Positions 1 through 9,339 are shown, numbered from the stretch's first letter. The stretch is 64,000 nucleotides of DNA from Paracoccaceae bacterium (GCA_004153385.1 SDAL01000001.1:1671228-1735227); one strand, 5' to 3'. Notes: generated by a model not told the origin, from the letters alone. Made by a program: numbers and translations.

Positions 1-57
1 TGATTGGCTATGATATCGCCAACTCGCACAGTGCCGCGACCGATGGAGTTGAAACCG

Positions 58-528
58 ATGCCGAAAGAGATTGAACGCAAGTATCTGGTCAAACCGGACC
101 TATGGCGCCAGCACTGTGTGCGCAAAGATACGCTGCGCGATGGTCTTATCTCTCATGTCATGGGACGCAAGGTCCGCATCAGGGTCTATAACGATACGCG
201 CGCGGTGCTGACGTTGAAGGGCCCGCGGCAGGGCATCTCGCGCGACGAGTTCGAATATGAGATTCCCACATCCGACGGCCTAGCCCTTTTGCGCGATCAC
301 TGTGACGGGCTGGTGCTAGAAAAGACCCGCCATTACATCGCCCATGCCGGCCATGAATGGATTGTGGACGAATATGACGGCCTGCTCGCTGGCGTGATTT
401 TGGCCGAAATCGAACTGCCCACGGAAGACACCGCCTTTGCGACCCCCGACTGGATCGACCGCGAGGTCACTGGCGATCCACGCTACCAGAAGGTCAACAT
501 GTTGGCAGACCGGCTGCAAGAGGCCTGA
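58..528 (+). CDS. CYTH domain protein (inorganic polyphosphatase/adenylate cyclase-like fold)
   Basis: The 156-residue product opens with the CYTH signature E-I-E-R-K-Y-L-V (residues 3-10) and keeps the alternating charged residues of the triphosphate tunnel (VRIRVY, LTLKGP, EFEYEIP, LEKTRHYI, WIVDEYDG, AEIELP). CYTH enzymes bind inorganic or organic triphosphates with metals; single-domain bacterial members are usually triphosphatases of unproven substrate. An open frame extends upstream to position 4, but the ATG at 58 is preferred: it starts just before the signature and has GGAG nine bases upstream. The gene lies directly before otsA, separated by a terminator, so it is probably not co-transcribed with it. 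Fold assignment is firm, substrate unknown. Confidence 0.85.
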   Translation: MPKEIERKYLVKPDLWRQHCVRKDTLRDGLISHVMGRKVRIRVYNDTRAVLTLKGPRQGISRDEFEYEIPTSDGLALLRDHCDGLVLEKTRHYIAHAGHEWIVDEYDGLLAGVILAEIELPTEDTAFATPDWIDREVTGDPRYQKVNMLADRLQEA

Positions 529-529
529 G

Positions 530-561
530 GGCGCGTTTCGAACGCGCCTATTTGTCTTTTT
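530..561 (+). terminator. Rho-independent terminator after the CYTH gene
   Basis: Perfect 8-bp stem GGCGCGTT / AACGCGCC (530-537 and 541-548) with a TCG loop, followed by a T-rich tail (549-561). It begins just after the stop codon of the CYTH gene. Confidence 0.8.
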
Positions 562-701
562 ACATACCCGTCATTCCATGCGCGCCGGAAATCGTTCCAT
601 GGGGGCGGTTTTTTCATTTTTCTTGGCCTTGCCCATGGAACGCCTGCGCCGTTTGGGGTGTTGGTGTGTTGTATCTTCCAAACAGATTTCAGGGGTATCT
701 C

Positions 702-2102
702 ATGGGGCGTCTCATCGTCGTATCAAATCGTGTGCCGACGGAAAATCCGTCAGGCGGGTTGGTGGTGGCGTTGCATGACGTACTTATGCAGCGCGGCGGT
801 TTGTGGATCGGCGCGGATCCGCAGATCTGTGAGGAGGGTCGCGACAGACTGCATGACATGTCAGACACCAATCCCGATCCCGCATATCGCAAACTGGTGT
901 TCCGGCTGAACGCGCAAGAGCGGCGCAACTATTATGAAGGCTTTGCCAATTCCGTTCTGTGGCCGGTCTGTCACCGCCGCACCGATCTGGTTGAAATGCG
1001 CAGCGAATACCGTGCCGATTATCTGGCGGTGAACATGCGGCTGGCGCGGCTGATTGCGCGCGAACTTGGGCCAGACGACCAGCTGTGGGTGCATGATTAC
1101 CACTTCCTGCCTCTGGCCAGTATGTTGCGGTCGTTAGGGGTGCGCAACCGCATCGGATTTTTCCTGCATATTCCGTTTCCCAATATTACCGATCTTTCTG
1201 TCCTGCCTTCGCCCGAGAATTTTGCCGAGTGGCTCTCTGATTTCAATCTTGTCGGGTTGCAGACCCGTGGCGACACCGCGCGCTGTCTGGAGATGTTCCG
1301 CGCCGACCGGCGCGCCGAGTTCATGCGCGACGGCACGATCAAATTCGATGATCACGTGCTGACACTGGGATCGTTTCCAATCGGGATTGACGTGCAAGGC
1401 GTGAACGAGGCCGCTCGGCGTGGGCGGTCAGACCGGTTCGGGCCGGTGGCCCCCCAAGACCGGATCATCGGGGCGGACCGGCTGGACTATTCCAAGGGGC
1501 TACCGCAGAAATTCCGTGCCTTCGGGCGCTACCTCGACCAGCGCCCCCAGATCGAGCGCCGCCCGACATTCACCCAGATCGCGGCCCCCAGCCGGGGCGA
1601 GGTGTCCGCCTACAAGCAGATCACGCGAGAGCTTGCCCAGATTTCGGGCGAGGTCAACGGGGCCTATTCGGAGCTGGACTGGACGCCGCTGCGGCTGATC
1701 CATCGTTCTGTCCCGCGCGAGGATGTGCTGGGCCTGTGCCGTCAGGCGCGCGTGGGGCTGGTCACACCGCTGGCCGACGGGATGAACCTTGTGGCAAAGG
1801 AATTCATCGCAGCCCAAAACCCGCAAGATCCCGGCGTACTGATCCTCTCGCGCTTTGCGGGGGCGGCCGAGGACATGACAGAGGCGGTGCAGGTCAACCC
1901 ACATGATGTAGACGAGATTGCCGAGGCGATCAGCTACGCGCTGGCCATGCCCCATGGCGAGCGCCTGCGCCGCTACGAGGCGTGCGCTCAGGTGGTGTGG
2001 TCCACGCAGATCTCGACCTGGGCGGAGCGCTGCCTTACGCGGCTGGCGCAATGCACCCCGACCCTGCGCAGCCATATCAGCAACCATAGAATTGCTGTGT
2101 AA
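702..2102 (+). CDS. otsA: Trehalose-6-phosphate synthase (GT20)
   Basis: The 466-residue product matches the GT20 family length. Visible landmarks in order: N-terminal GRLIVVSNRVP strand with the GGL loop (residues 2-20), W-V-H-D-Y-H, F-F-L-H-I-P-F-P, D-R-L-D-Y-S-K-G-L-P for phosphate binding, and D-G-M-N-L-V-A-K-E near residue 365 for nucleotide-sugar binding. It transfers glucose from UDP-glucose to glucose-6-phosphate in the cytoplasm, giving the precursor of trehalose, a compatible solute. The open frame begins at 552, but the ATG at 702 has AGGGG upstream and gives the canonical N-terminus. No trehalose-phosphate phosphatase (otsB) is in view; it may lie outside the window. Confidence 0.95.
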   Translation: MGRLIVVSNRVPTENPSGGLVVALHDVLMQRGGLWIGADPQICEEGRDRLHDMSDTNPDPAYRKLVFRLNAQERRNYYEGFANSVLWPVCHRRTDLVEMRSEYRADYLAVNMRLARLIARELGPDDQLWVHDYHFLPLASMLRSLGVRNRIGFFLHIPFPNITDLSVLPSPENFAEWLSDFNLVGLQTRGDTARCLEMFRADRRAEFMRDGTIKFDDHVLTLGSFPIGIDVQGVNEAARRGRSDRFGPVAPQDRIIGADRLDYSKGLPQKFRAFGRYLDQRPQIERRPTFTQIAAPSRGEVSAYKQITRELAQISGEVNGAYSELDWTPLRLIHRSVPREDVLGLCRQARVGLVTPLADGMNLVAKEFIAAQNPQDPGVLILSRFAGAAEDMTEAVQVNPHDVDEIAEAISYALAMPHGERLRRYEACAQVVWSTQISTWAERCLTRLAQCTPTLRSHISNHRIAV

Positions 2103-2166
2103 CCCCGCCCGAAGACGCCCCTGCGTGCGGGGGCGCAAGGCACACCCGCCGCAGCGCGGCTATAAA

Positions 2167-2200
2167 ATATCAATGTCGGAAAACCCTAATACATTGATAT
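2167..2200. promoter_or_regulatory. 10-bp inverted repeat upstream of the FAS1 gene
   Basis: Perfect inverted repeat ATATCAATGT (2167-2176) and ACATTGATAT (2191-2200) with a 14-bp spacer, in an AT-rich island (about 2160-2235) that contrasts with the surrounding GC-rich DNA. It sits 65 bp after otsA and 141 bp before the FAS1 gene. It could be an operator for the FAS1 gene or an AT-type terminator for otsA. Confidence 0.45.
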
Positions 2201-2340
2201 AAAATTAATAATTTCAAAATTATATCATTTGATCTGCTGGCGGCCATATTTATGTCTCCCACCTTGCAACTAATTCCATCGCAGCTTCGTGACTGCCTGT
2301 GTGATCGGAATGGCTCCGGTCCGCTTGGAGGAGATGCCAC

Positions 2341-2892
2341 ATGACCCCGCGTATTTTAATGAGTTCCGCCCTTGCCCTTGCCTGCCTTTCGGCGCCTGTT
2401 TTGGCTGAAAACCCGATGGTGGGTGGTGCTGCGATGTATGACGATAAGACCATCGTCGAAAATGCTGTGAACTCTGAAGATCACACCACGCTTGTGGCCG
2501 CCGTAAAAGCGGCCGGTCTGGTGGATACGCTTAACAGCGAAGGCCCGTTCACCGTATTTGCGCCCACGAACGAAGCGTTCGACAAGCTGCCCGAAGGCAC
2601 TGTCGAGGAGCTTCTCAAGCCCGAAAACAAAGACATGCTGACCAAAATCCTGACATGTCACGTTGTGGCGGCCAACGCCATGGCCAGCGATATCAACAAG
2701 ATGATCGCGGATGACGGCGGCGCGCATACGGTCACAACCGTGGGCGGATGCGAATTCACCGTGATGAACAAAGATGACAAGATCATGATCAAGGATGGCA
2801 TGGGCAATGTGGCCAATGTGACCATTGCCGATGTGAAGCAATCCAACGGCGTGATCCATGTGATCGACACCGTTCTGATGCCGGCGGAATAA
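2341..2892 (+). CDS. Exported fasciclin (FAS1) domain protein
   Basis: 183 residues with a Sec signal peptide (about residues 1-22, ending near VLA-EN) and one FAS1 domain covering most of the rest. The H1-type block (TLVAAVKAAGLVDTL, then GPFTVFAPTNEAFDKLP) and the C-terminal block (SNGVIHVIDTVLMP) are clear. FAS1 proteins are secreted or periplasmic adhesion or binding proteins; the ligand cannot be told from sequence. GGAGGAG lies about ten bases before the ATG, a strong ribosome site. It is a single-gene unit bounded by an AT-rich palindromic promoter region and a terminator. Two cysteines (in LTCHVV and GGCEFTV) could form a disulfide. Confidence 0.9.
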   Translation: MTPRILMSSALALACLSAPVLAENPMVGGAAMYDDKTIVENAVNSEDHTTLVAAVKAAGLVDTLNSEGPFTVFAPTNEAFDKLPEGTVEELLKPENKDMLTKILTCHVVAANAMASDINKMIADDGGAHTVTTVGGCEFTVMNKDDKIMIKDGMGNVANVTIADVKQSNGVIHVIDTVLMPAE

Positions 2893-2963
2893 ACCGGCCC
2901 GCCTACGATCATCCACGCCACGCGTGGGGGACCCGGGCGGAGACGACAAAGGCAGATCACATG

Positions 2964-2997
2964 GGCGTGGCGCAAAAGTGCCGCGCCTTTTATTTAT
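2964..2997 (+). terminator. Terminator after the FAS1 gene
   Basis: GGCG-T-GGC / GCC-G-CGCC stem (2964-2971, 2980-2987) with one internal mismatch, followed by TTTTATTTAT. Confidence 0.7.
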
Positions 2998-3060
2998 GCC
3001 ATGAGCCGGGGCCGCACGCAGCCCCGTCATCTGGGGCACCAAGCCGGTGCCTATTCCGCC

Positions 3061-4095
3061 TTAACGGCGCTTTTTGAATGATTTCTGGGCGATCTTGTTG
3101 CCGCGCGGCCCGGTTTGAACCGGCGTGTTTGTGGTGTTTTCGGTCTGCAACTTGCGCCAGCGTTCCACCCGTTCAGGATCAAGCGATCCGTTAGCAATGG
3201 CCGCCTGCACCGCGCATCCCGGCTCGTGTGCATGGGTGCAATCGCGAAACCGGCAATGCGGGGCCAGTTCCACGATCTCTGCAAACAGCACATCCAGCCC
3301 GTCTGCCACATCGCTTACATGCAAGGTGCGCATGCCGGGGGTGTCGATCACCCAGCCGCCCCCCGTGATGGCATGCAGGGATCGCGATGTGGTGGTGTGC
3401 CGGCCCTTGGCGTCGCCCTCGCGTATACCGCCTGTCAGCTGCGCATCGGCACCTGTTTTGGACGCAAGCGTATTCAGGAGCGTGGATTTACCCACCCCCG
3501 AGGACCCCACCAGCGCCACCGTCTGCCCCGGCCCGCACCACGGCCCGAGGGTTTGGGCCGCCTGCGGGTCCTTGGCGTTCAGCGACACCACCTCCAGCCC
3601 GCGCTGCAAATCGCGCGCGCGCTCCAGAAATTGCGCCGCATCGGCGATTTTGTCGGCTTTGCTCAACACGATCACGGGACGGGTTCCGGCCTCGTTTGCC
3701 AAGGCAAGATACCGTTCCAGCCGCGCCGGATTGAAATCGTCATTGCACGAGGTCACCAGAAACAGCGTATCGACATTGGCCGCGATCAATTGATGCGTGC
3801 CGCCATCAAGGCGGCGTTGCAACAGGGCCTTGCGCTCCAGCCTGCGTACCAGAAGGCGTGTCTCGGGTTCGACCAGCACCCAATCGCCCACCGCAAAATG
3901 CGCGGTGTTGGCCTGTGGCGGCAAGGTCAGCCGCCCTTGTCCGGTTGCATCCAATGCGGTGATTTTGGTGCGGTGCACGGTTGCCACGCGCATCGGTGCA
4001 AGATCTGCCTGCGTATCGGCGCACTGGTCCGCGAAAAAGGGCTGCCAGCCAAGGCCGGACAAAAATTGCGAAACATCGTCAGTCATATCGGTCAC
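3061..4095 (-). CDS. rsgA: Ribosome small subunit-dependent GTPase A
   Basis: 344 residues, normal for RsgA. An N-terminal OB-fold region precedes a circularly permuted GTPase: the G4 motif (VLSKADK) comes before the P-loop GSSGVGKST and the G3 motif DTPGMR. A C-terminal zinc knuckle is visible (CRFRDCTHAHEPGC). The enzyme assists late maturation of the 30S subunit by releasing RbfA and checking the decoding centre. The tail is basic, ending KSFKKRR. Tandem start codons (M1 and M4) at the 5-prime end leave a four-residue ambiguity. It is usually a chromosomal housekeeping gene, which matters for judging what kind of replicon this is. Confidence 0.93.
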   Translation of the reverse strand: MTDMTDDVSQFLSGLGWQPFFADQCADTQADLAPMRVATVHRTKITALDATGQGRLTLPPQANTAHFAVGDWVLVEPETRLLVRRLERKALLQRRLDGGTHQLIAANVDTLFLVTSCNDDFNPARLERYLALANEAGTRPVIVLSKADKIADAAQFLERARDLQRGLEVVSLNAKDPQAAQTLGPWCGPGQTVALVGSSGVGKSTLLNTLASKTGADAQLTGGIREGDAKGRHTTTSRSLHAITGGGWVIDTPGMRTLHVSDVADGLDVLFAEIVELAPHCRFRDCTHAHEPGCAVQAAIANGSLDPERVERWRKLQTENTTNTPVQTGPRGNKIAQKSFKKRR

Positions 4096-4180
4096 AGCCC
4101 TTCGGTATGTCCATCATCGCGCCTGCGCCAGCGATACAGGATACACGCGGCGGATGCCAACCCTCATCCCGGATGGACGC

Positions 4181-5515
4181 CTAGCCCAGATATACGGTCG
4201 CTTGCGGATACCCGATGCGGCGGCCCTTGCGTGTGGCCAGCAAAAACCCCAGCGTAAGCGGCCCGACCCGACCCACAAACATCACCATGATTATAATCGC
4301 GCGCCCGGGTGTATCCAACGCGCCCGTGGCCCCGCGTGACAATCCCACCGTGCCAAAGGCCGAGGCGGTTTCAAACGCCAGATCGAGGAAGTCCCCTTCT
4401 TGCAACAACAGCAGCACAAAAAACGCAGCCAAAATCAGCAAGACACTGATCATCGAAAGTGCCAGAACCTTCATCACCTGATCCAGTCCCAGTTCGCGCC
4501 CGAAAACCGCAATCGACGTGCGGCGTTTGAAAAACGCAAGCGTGGCAAGCAGCAAGACGATAAAGGTCGTGACCTTGATCCCGCCACCGGTCGAGGTGCT
4601 GCCGGCCCCGATCACCATCAGCGTGATGAACATCAATGCGGTGCTGTCGCGCAGGCCTGCGATGTCGACCGTGTTGAACCCCGCCGTGCGTGTGGTTGCC
4701 GCCTGAAACCAGCTGGCCCACAGCCTGTCTTGCCATCCAAGCGTGCCAAGCGTGTCGGGATTGGTCCATTCCATCACCCCGAACCATAGCGTGGACCACA
4801 AAAGCAGCGCCCCCGTGCCAACCAGCATCAGCTTGGTATGCAACGAAAAGCGCCGCCAGTGCCGTGTGCGCCAGACATCGGTGGCAACGGTGAAACCCAA
4901 CCCCCCAAGGATGAACAGCGCAGGGATCGTCAGGTTGACGACCGGATTGCCGACCCATTGGCTGAGGCTGTCGGGATAAAGCGCAAACCCCGCGTTGTTG
5001 AATGCCGAGACAGAGTGGAAAAGCGCGCTCCACCCCCCCGTCTGCCAGCCCATTTCCGGCACGAAAACCACCGCCAGCAGCCCCGCGCCCACCAGTTCGC
5101 ACAGCAACACGACCCGCAGGATCATTTTGGTCAGCGACAGCAGATCGGTCGCCGAGGTCTGGTTCAGATCCTCGCGCAGATACAACCGCTGGGTGAAGCC
5201 CACGGGCATCCCCAGCATCGATAACACAAGCACCGCAAACGTCATCAGCCCCAGCCCGCCCAGCTGGATCAACAGCATGATAACCGCCTGACCGAACAGG
5301 GTGAACGCCTGCCCCGTGTCGACCACCGCAAGCCCCGTGACAGTGACCGCCGATGTGGCCGTAAAGGCCGCATCAGACCATGTGATCGGCCCTGTGGTGG
5401 CCATAGGAAGTTTCAGCGCCAGCGTGCCCAGCAGCGTGAAGGCGGCGTAGATCAGCATCAGCACCAGCGGCGGCGGCAACGCCCTGCGGCGTTTGAAAAG
5501 AACCGGTCGGGCCAT
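4181..5515 (-). CDS. KtrB/TrkH-family potassium transport membrane subunit
   Basis: 444 residues with a run of hydrophobic helices arranged as four membrane-pore-membrane repeats. Each repeat carries a filter-like glycine: SAVTVTGL, SAFNNAGF, TTRTAGFNT and SAFGTVGLS. The segment AGSTSTGGGIKVTT matches the intramembrane gate of the third repeat. The length fits KtrB (about 445) better than TrkH (about 480). It forms the translocation subunit of a Na+- or nucleotide-regulated K+ uptake system. It starts only five bases after the stop of the RCK-domain gene, so the two form an operon. Confidence 0.9.
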   Translation of the reverse strand: MARPVLFKRRRALPPPLVLMLIYAAFTLLGTLALKLPMATTGPITWSDAAFTATSAVTVTGLAVVDTGQAFTLFGQAVIMLLIQLGGLGLMTFAVLVLSMLGMPVGFTQRLYLREDLNQTSATDLLSLTKMILRVVLLCELVGAGLLAVVFVPEMGWQTGGWSALFHSVSAFNNAGFALYPDSLSQWVGNPVVNLTIPALFILGGLGFTVATDVWRTRHWRRFSLHTKLMLVGTGALLLWSTLWFGVMEWTNPDTLGTLGWQDRLWASWFQAATTRTAGFNTVDIAGLRDSTALMFITLMVIGAGSTSTGGGIKVTTFIVLLLATLAFFKRRTSIAVFGRELGLDQVMKVLALSMISVLLILAAFFVLLLLQEGDFLDLAFETASAFGTVGLSRGATGALDTPGRAIIIMVMFVGRVGPLTLGFLLATRKGRRIGYPQATVYLG

Positions 5516-5520
5516 GGTGA

Positions 5521-6189
5521 TCAGCCCCGCGCCCGCATATCATCGCCAAAGGCGCGCAAATCGGGCCGCTTGCCCAACAGCAAAAGCTTGTCGCCCTCAC
5601 GCAGCACCAGCTCCTTGTTTTCGCACGACAGATACTGCCCTTCGCGCATCACGCCCAGAACCCGCAGATCGTAGGTGCCAAAGGCCGTCTCCTCGCCCAC
5701 GGCCTTGCCGCTCAGTTGCGGGGGCACCCGCATATCCACAACGTGATAGCCGTTTCCAAGGCTGACATAATCGCGCACCAGCGGGTTATGCAGCATCTGG
5801 GCGATATGCTGGCCTACCTCCTGTTCGGGCAAGATCACGCGGGTCGCGCCGAGCTTGCTCAGGATGCGGTGGTGGGTGCGGTTCAGCGCCTTGACCCAGA
5901 TCTTTTCGACCCCCAGCATCTTGACGTTCATCGTGCACAGGATGTTGGCCTCCAGATGCTCGCCGATCGCGACAACAGCCACATCGTAATCGGCCACACC
6001 CGCCTGACGCAGCGCGCCCTCGTCCTTGCCATCGGCGATGATCACATCCCCCAAGGTATCCGACAGACGGTTGGCAGTGGCGCGGTCCAGATCGATCCCC
6101 AACACAGGGTTCCCGAAACGGGCCAGCTCGCACGCGACCGTGCTGCCGAATGTACCAAGCCCGATTACAACAAAACTACGCTTTTTCAT
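5521..6189 (-). CDS. KtrA/TrkA-family RCK regulatory subunit of potassium uptake
   Basis: 222 residues, the typical KtrA length. The N-terminal RCK_N Rossmann domain has G-L-G-T-F-G-S (residues 10-16) with the acidic GIDLD strand end near residue 33, and a C-terminal RCK_C domain covers about residues 140-220. Members form octameric rings that bind ATP/ADP or NAD(H) and open the membrane partner. It is the first gene of a two-gene operon with the KtrB-like gene. Function as a K+ uptake regulator is well supported by pairing; ion coupling is not decided by the sequence. Confidence 0.92.
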   Translation of the reverse strand: MKKRSFVVIGLGTFGSTVACELARFGNPVLGIDLDRATANRLSDTLGDVIIADGKDEGALRQAGVADYDVAVVAIGEHLEANILCTMNVKMLGVEKIWVKALNRTHHRILSKLGATRVILPEQEVGQHIAQMLHNPLVRDYVSLGNGYHVVDMRVPPQLSGKAVGEETAFGTYDLRVLGVMREGQYLSCENKELVLREGDKLLLLGKRPDLRAFGDDMRARG

Positions 6190-6504
6190 CTTTGCAGCCT
6201 TTCGGCATCATTAATCCAACGCCGGATTAGGAGACGCCGCGCCGCATTATGCAAGTGAAGTTTCTCATGATCCTGACTGCCGTCCTATCGGGGCGCGGGC
6301 TGGGGGCTTGCCTTGCGAACATCAGGAAATACACGCGGCACGGACGGGTTCGGGCGGGCGAAACAATCGCCAACGCCATGCAATTATCACATACCCGACA
6401 TCACCTCAGTGCATATATCCGGTTTTTTCCGACGCTCGACAGATGGCCTTTAACGCCTCGTCACGCCGCACGCCCTCGGGGGCATCACGATTCGCAGGCG
6501 GGCA
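6190..6504. other. Intergenic, upstream of ktrA-like gene
   Basis: 315 bp between the start of the K+ uptake operon and the stop of the ProC-like gene. It should hold the promoter of the K+ operon. No convincing ORF, RNA gene or terminator was seen. Confidence 0.5.
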
Positions 6505-7269
6505 TCAGCCACCGCCTCTGGTTTTTGCCACGCCAGCCTCCATTCCCGATTTCAGGCCAGTTATCACACCTTGATCGTTCATCTCGCGCAGCGCTGCCGC
6601 CGTGGTGCCATTATAGGCAACGAACCGATCCACCAACGCCTGCGGATCGGGGCCCACAAGCCGCCCCCCTTCACGCACCACATTCAGCGCGGCCCGTTCG
6701 GCCACCCCAGAAGCCAGCCCGTGTCCGATCAAAAACGCCTTCATCGTCGCCGCCAGCATGGCGGGATAGGCTGGCCCCGCACCGGACACCGCGGTCAGCA
6801 CATCCAGATGGGCCTCGACGCTCAAAGGCTCCTGCTGGCCCAATGCGTCCAGAAGTGTGCCAACCCATATGCGGTCTTGCGCGTTCACATCCATCGTCGC
6901 GAACCACGGCGTGTAGGACGTGCCCACCTCGGCGGCGGCATTGGGCATTGCGCGCACGATACGCCCCCCTGATCGGCCCAGCACGTCGCACGGCACCGCC
7001 GCCATAAAGGAAATCACCAGTTTCCCCCGAGCATTCAGGTTGAGCGCCGGCCAGTCTTCGGGCCTCACAGAGACCACGATCACATCGCTCGCTTCCGCCA
7101 GATCACTGACATCTTTGGCCCAATGCGGCTGGTGGCCAAAATAATCCGACCCCGCGCCGCGTCTGTTGAGCACATAAAGATCGCCCTGATCGATGATCCG
7201 CTTGTTCAAAAGGGCGGCCCCAAGCGCACCGCCCAGCCAGCCCGTGGCACCGATTATTCCGACTTTCAT
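6505..7269 (-). CDS. Pyrroline-5-carboxylate reductase family protein (ProC-like)
   Basis: 254 residues from the ATG at 7269 (GAAGG about nine bases upstream); the longer open frame to 7506 adds a low-complexity leader that is probably not translated. The N-terminal Rossmann fold has G-I-I-G-A-T-G-W-L-G rather than the usual GxGxM form. The C-terminal dimer domain retains TAVSGAGPAYPAM and YNGTTAAALREM, the counterparts of the ProC substrate loop. True ProC reduces pyrroline-5-carboxylate to proline with NAD(P)H. The divergent dinucleotide loop means it may be a second ProC-like reductase with another imine substrate. It is monocistronic as far as can be seen. Confidence 0.75.
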   Translation of the reverse strand: MKVGIIGATGWLGGALGAALLNKRIIDQGDLYVLNRRGAGSDYFGHQPHWAKDVSDLAEASDVIVVSVRPEDWPALNLNARGKLVISFMAAVPCDVLGRSGGRIVRAMPNAAAEVGTSYTPWFATMDVNAQDRIWVGTLLDALGQQEPLSVEAHLDVLTAVSGAGPAYPAMLAATMKAFLIGHGLASGVAERAALNVVREGGRLVGPDPQALVDRFVAYNGTTAAALREMNDQGVITGLKSGMEAGVAKTRGGG

Positions 7270-7569
7270 GATCTGCCCGCCTTCTGCCCGATCTCCGATT
7301 TGGCAGGGATAGTATCGCATGGCGGCAAAATGGCCACGGCGGGCGCAGGGCGTGCTGCTGAAAGCTCCCGCGGTCCCGCAATCAGGGGCCGCCGCGTATG
7401 GGACCGGATGAAGGGGCCCACGCAAGGCCCCACAACCGCATAAGGCAAGTCTTGGCAGATACGCGCCACCTGCCCCAGCCAAATGAACACGCGCGCGTTC
7501 TGCCACACAAGGCGGCGCCTGACGGGCTGTGATATCGCCGCCTTCACACCCCGCGTTAAAGCCCGGTTT
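7270..7569. other. Intergenic, no gene seen
   Basis: 300 bp between the ProC-like start and the stop of the aldo-keto reductase gene, both on the minus strand. It must contain the ProC-like promoter. No hairpin with a T-tract and no ORF with coding character was found. Confidence 0.4.
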
Positions 7570-8523
7570 CTAGGCCCCTGCGACGCGCAGCGCCTGCAGA
7601 TCCTCTGCGCCCAACTCCAGTGTCGCCGCTTTCGCGAAACTTTCCACCTGCGAGACGCTTGTGGCACTGGCAATCGGCGCACTGACGCCGTTCTGGGCCA
7701 TCAGCCACGCAAGCGCGACCTCTGCCTGTGTGGCGCCATGGGTCTCGGCCACCGTGTCCAGCGCCTCCAGCAGGCGAATGCCGCGCGCATCAAGGTATTT
7801 CTCGACCATCGCGGCCCGCGACCGCCCCTCAAGATCCTTGGAACTACGGTATTTACCGGACAAAAATCCGGATGCGAGCGAGAAATACGTGACCACACCG
7901 ATGTTTTCATCAATGCAGGCTTGCTGCAAAGGCCCCTCGAACCCGTCACGATCATACAGGTTGTATTCCGGCTGGATCACCTGATAGCGCGGCAGGCCTT
8001 CGGTTTTCGCCGTCTCGAGTGCCGCTTTCAACAACTCCGCATCATAGTTGGATGCGCCGATCGCACGGATCTTGCCCGCCTTGATCAGCGTGTCATAGGC
8101 GGCCAGTGTCTCGGCGTGCCCGACAGACGGATCGGGCCAGTGCGAAAAATAAAGATCGATCATGTCCACCTGCAAACGGCGCAGTGATTTATCGACCGCC
8201 TTGCCGATCCATTCCGCAGACAGGCCCTTTTCGCCCGGACCGCCCATATCAGAGCCAACCTTGGTGAACAGTTTCACCTTGTCGCGCATCCCCGGGCGGG
8301 CGGCAAACCAGCGCCCCAGAACGGTCTCGGACTCCCCGCCCGAGTGGCCGTCGACCCATGCGGAGTAGACATCGGCGGTATCGATCGTATCGAACCCGTG
8401 ATCGATGAACGCATCCAGAACACGAAAGCTTTGCGCCTCGTCTGCGGTCCAGCCAAGGACGTTACCACCAAAAACAATCGGGGCGATCTCGAAACCTGTT
8501 GTACCCAATGCGCGCTTTTTCAT
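7570..8523 (-). CDS. Aldo/keto reductase
   Basis: 317 residues forming an AKR TIM barrel. The catalytic tetrad is visible: Asp in TIDTAD, Tyr in DVYS, Lys in LFTKVGS and His in YFSHWPD. NADPH-binding segments near the C-terminus (PIASATSVSQVESF) fit the family. It reduces carbonyls with NAD(P)H; the substrate is not predictable. The open frame can be read from a TTG at 8529, but the ATG at 8523 has AAAGGAAA about eight bases upstream and starts with the usual M-K-K-R-A-L-G-T-T-G motif. Confidence 0.9.
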   Translation of the reverse strand: MKKRALGTTGFEIAPIVFGGNVLGWTADEAQSFRVLDAFIDHGFDTIDTADVYSAWVDGHSGGESETVLGRWFAARPGMRDKVKLFTKVGSDMGGPGEKGLSAEWIGKAVDKSLRRLQVDMIDLYFSHWPDPSVGHAETLAAYDTLIKAGKIRAIGASNYDAELLKAALETAKTEGLPRYQVIQPEYNLYDRDGFEGPLQQACIDENIGVVTYFSLASGFLSGKYRSSKDLEGRSRAAMVEKYLDARGIRLLEALDTVAETHGATQAEVALAWLMAQNGVSAPIASATSVSQVESFAKAATLELGAEDLQALRVAGA

Positions 8524-8714
8524 TACCAATTTCCTTTCATATCAACGGCATCACCGACCGGATGCGCAGGCACCCCCAGAGACACGGGCACCCTCAACGG
8601 TCGGGCCGAATATTCGGGCCTGTCCGTCAGGTAAGCCGCACAGGCACATTCGCAATCCCATAATCACCGGGTTGTCATCCAAGGTTTGCGAACTGGCAGG
8701 ATTTAGGGCGGGCG

Positions 8715-9215
8715 CTAGCGCGTGATCCCCTCGAGCGCGGCCAGTGGCACGGGGTTGGTCACACGGGACGCCTTGCGCTTTTCATAGAACGCATTGCCGC
8801 CTGTGGTCAGCACATAATGCATATTATTGTAGGATGCCTTATACCATGCGGCATGGAAATACTGCGCATTACCGATATAGGGATGCCGTTCACCGCGCAG
8901 CACGGAACGCGCGGCCTCGCGCAGGGCGGGGGCGGATTTGGTGTTCATATCGCGTCGCAAAATCCCTTTGGCGAACTGGTTTTTCTGCCCCACCACATCA
9001 CAGACGCTGTTGGGAAAATCGGGGGATTGCACACGGTTCATCACAACGCTGCCTACAGCAATCATCCCGTCGCGACTGGAGCGGTTGGATTCGAAATACA
9101 TCGCACGTTCCATGCATTCCTGCTCGGACAGGCGGTGGAACCCGCCACATCCGGCGAGGGTCATCACCCCGCCCATCAGCATTGCGGTGATCGGTCTTGT
9201 CAAGAAGTTGGGCAC
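8715..9215 (-). CDS. SleB-family cell wall hydrolase, lipoprotein
   Basis: 166 residues. An N-terminal lipoprotein signal ends in the lipobox L-A-G-C (Cys23), and the rest is a hydrolase_2 (SleB/CwlJ) domain: catalytic Glu in AMYFESN, then GMIAVGSVVMNRV, SVCDVVGQKNQF and the histidine in YFHAAWYK. SleB enzymes are lytic transglycosylase-like; in alphaproteobacteria they act in cell-wall turnover rather than spore germination. The longest frame begins with GTG at 9215, which gives a complete signal peptide; an internal ATG at 9182 would shorten it. It probably sits in the outer or inner membrane facing the periplasm. Confidence 0.85.
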   Translation of the reverse strand: MPNFLTRPITAMLMGGVMTLAGCGGFHRLSEQECMERAMYFESNRSSRDGMIAVGSVVMNRVQSPDFPNSVCDVVGQKNQFAKGILRRDMNTKSAPALREAARSVLRGERHPYIGNAQYFHAAWYKASYNNMHYVLTTGGNAFYEKRKASRVTNPVPLAALEGITR

Positions 9216-9339
9216 GCTGGGGGCTCTTTCGTATTTTTATAACTGCTCTCGCGGCCAGCCTATCCGGCCCCTACCTGCCCCAGCAACCGGTATGACAAGA
9301 TAAACCCGCAAAAAGGTGATCTGTGCGAGATGCGCGCTG

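Noticed and set aside
2356-3042. Minus-strand frame opposite the FAS1 gene
   Set aside because: His-rich shadow of a gene with signal peptide, domain and ribosome site on the plus strand.
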